Assembly: GCA_031127075.1 (NCBI GenBank)
Contig: JARIFA010000016.1
Location: forward strand, 1-39,838
Direction of reading: 5' to 3'
Origin: Gemmatimonadota bacterium
Lineage (GTDB): Bacteria > Gemmatimonadota > Gemmatimonadetes > Gemmatimonadales > Gemmatimonadaceae
Length of the DNA: 39,838 bases
A program made the position numbers and the translations under genes. Below, piece by piece: positions 39,295-39,838 of this stretch. Under the pieces are notes generated by a model that ran no database searches, was not told the DNA's origin, and saw nothing but the letters and a program-made list of their open reading frames with translations. The stretch's first letter is position 1; each line of letters starts with the position of its first letter.

Positions 39295-39838
39295 TCTGGC
39301 GTCTCGCTCTCCGGGGCCTACTCGATCGCCCGTGGCGCTCTGCCTTCCTGCTTGGCGGCTTCGGGCTCGGGGTCGGCGTCATGATCACCCTGCTCGCTAT
39401 CGGCGAGGCGATGGTCGCGCAGTCGCTCGACGAGAAGCTCGTCGGCGGCGGCGACGTGACGGTGCTCCCCGAGGGGCTCGACCTCGAGGTGATGAAGACG
39501 GGTGGGGTCGGTGGGATGTTCGTCTCCATCACCAATGCGCGGTTCGTCCATCGGCAGTTGTTGGCGTCGCCGCGCCTCGCGTCGCAGGTGGCGGCCGTGG
39601 CGCCGCAGACGGATGGGGTGCTCCTCTACGTCCGGCACGCGGGTGTCGAGCATGCGGTACGCGCGATCGGGGAGCTCCCCTCGGCGACCGAGGCGGTCGG
39701 TGCCGCGCCGACCATCGTCGCCGGCGCGTGGACGGACGATGACGCGGATCGCCGATGGCTCGCGCCCACCGCGGCGGAACTGCGCCACGAGATCGACCGC
39801 TTCCATCACACGCCGGACGCGGTGCCGCCCGACGAGCG
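39291..39838 (+). CDS. ABC transporter permease, FtsX type, N-terminal part (runs off window)
   Basis: A GTG start at 39291 overlaps the ATPase stop (GTGA). At least 182 residues are visible and the frame is open to the window end. It begins 'IWRLALRGLLDRPWRSAFLL' and continues 'GLGVGVMITLLAIGEAM' (first transmembrane helix), then the periplasmic domain with 'GGDVTVLPEGLDLEVMKTGG' and 'GMFVSITNARFVHRQLL'. This wording recalls permeases encoded beside AttH/CrtC-like lipocalin proteins, a similarity I recall but cannot check here. The C-terminal three helices lie beyond the window. It is the third permease of the operon. Confidence 0.85.
   Translation, partial: MIWRLALRGLLDRPWRSAFLLGGFGLGVGVMITLLAIGEAMVAQSLDEKLVGGGDVTVLPEGLDLEVMKTGGVGGMFVSITNARFVHRQLLASPRLASQVAAVAPQTDGVLLYVRHAGVEHAVRAIGELPSATEAVGAAPTIVAGAWTDDDADRRWLAPTAAELRHEIDRFHHTPDAVPPDE

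Overview
The window is a contiguous piece of a very GC-rich bacterial chromosome, by eye near 70% G+C. It is densely coded, with 36 protein genes of which two run off the window edges, and no gap longer than about 230 bases. No rRNA, tRNA, insertion sequence, prophage gene or CRISPR array was seen. Many signal peptides end in 'AQ', and the gene set (DUF5916, secreted S9 peptidase, Tat-exported molybdo-hydroxylase, sodium:solute symporter, DUF4097 protein) fits Gemmatimonadota or a related soil lineage best. That placement is inferred, not proven.

Region 1 (1-9067): the C-terminal end of a PLP-dependent D-amino-acid enzyme, a secreted DUF5916 protein, an MHS-type MFS transporter, an amidohydrolase lipoprotein, an SMP-30/strictosidine-synthase-like beta-propeller, an alpha/beta hydrolase and a DCC-family thiol oxidoreductase. 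Region 2 (9141-13909, minus strand): a tightly packed molybdenum-hydroxylase operon reading lipoprotein, [2Fe-2S] subunit, Tat-exported Mo-cofactor subunit, XdhC, MocA-like nucleotidyltransferase. Region 3 (14043-17837): a cardiolipin synthase, a DUF456 membrane protein, and a sodium:solute symporter preceded by a 32-residue membrane peptide. A 16-base divergent promoter separates the last two units. Region 4 (17838-20592): a structured intergenic segment, arginase, a TIGR00300-type ornithine cyclodeaminase (together a possible arginine-to-proline route), and a Tat-exported Rieske protein.

Region 5 (20706-23705): a TetA-like MFS pump, a small secreted protein, a small membrane protein and a DUF4097 beta-repeat protein. 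Region 6 (23784-31070, minus strand): an atypical dicarboxylate/amino-acid symporter translationally coupled to a HAD phosphatase, then a large Eco57I-type adenine DNA methyltransferase and an SF2 helicase. The last two look like a restriction or phage-defence pair without a recognisable nuclease. Region 7 (31071-32975): two facing heptanucleotide repeat arrays, then rhodanese, CoA-type Nudix hydrolase and PAP2 phosphatase. Region 8 (32896-39838): a secreted S9 peptidase, a DtxR-type regulator and a four-gene ABC-transporter operon of FtsX-type permeases around a LolD-like ATPase, cut by the window end.

Three features recur. Adjacent genes are often joined by ATGA or GTGA overlaps. Several first genes have a TANNNT hexamer only 5-7 bases before the start codon, which suggests leaderless mRNAs. 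Most convergent gene pairs are separated by perfect GC-rich hairpins without U-tracts.
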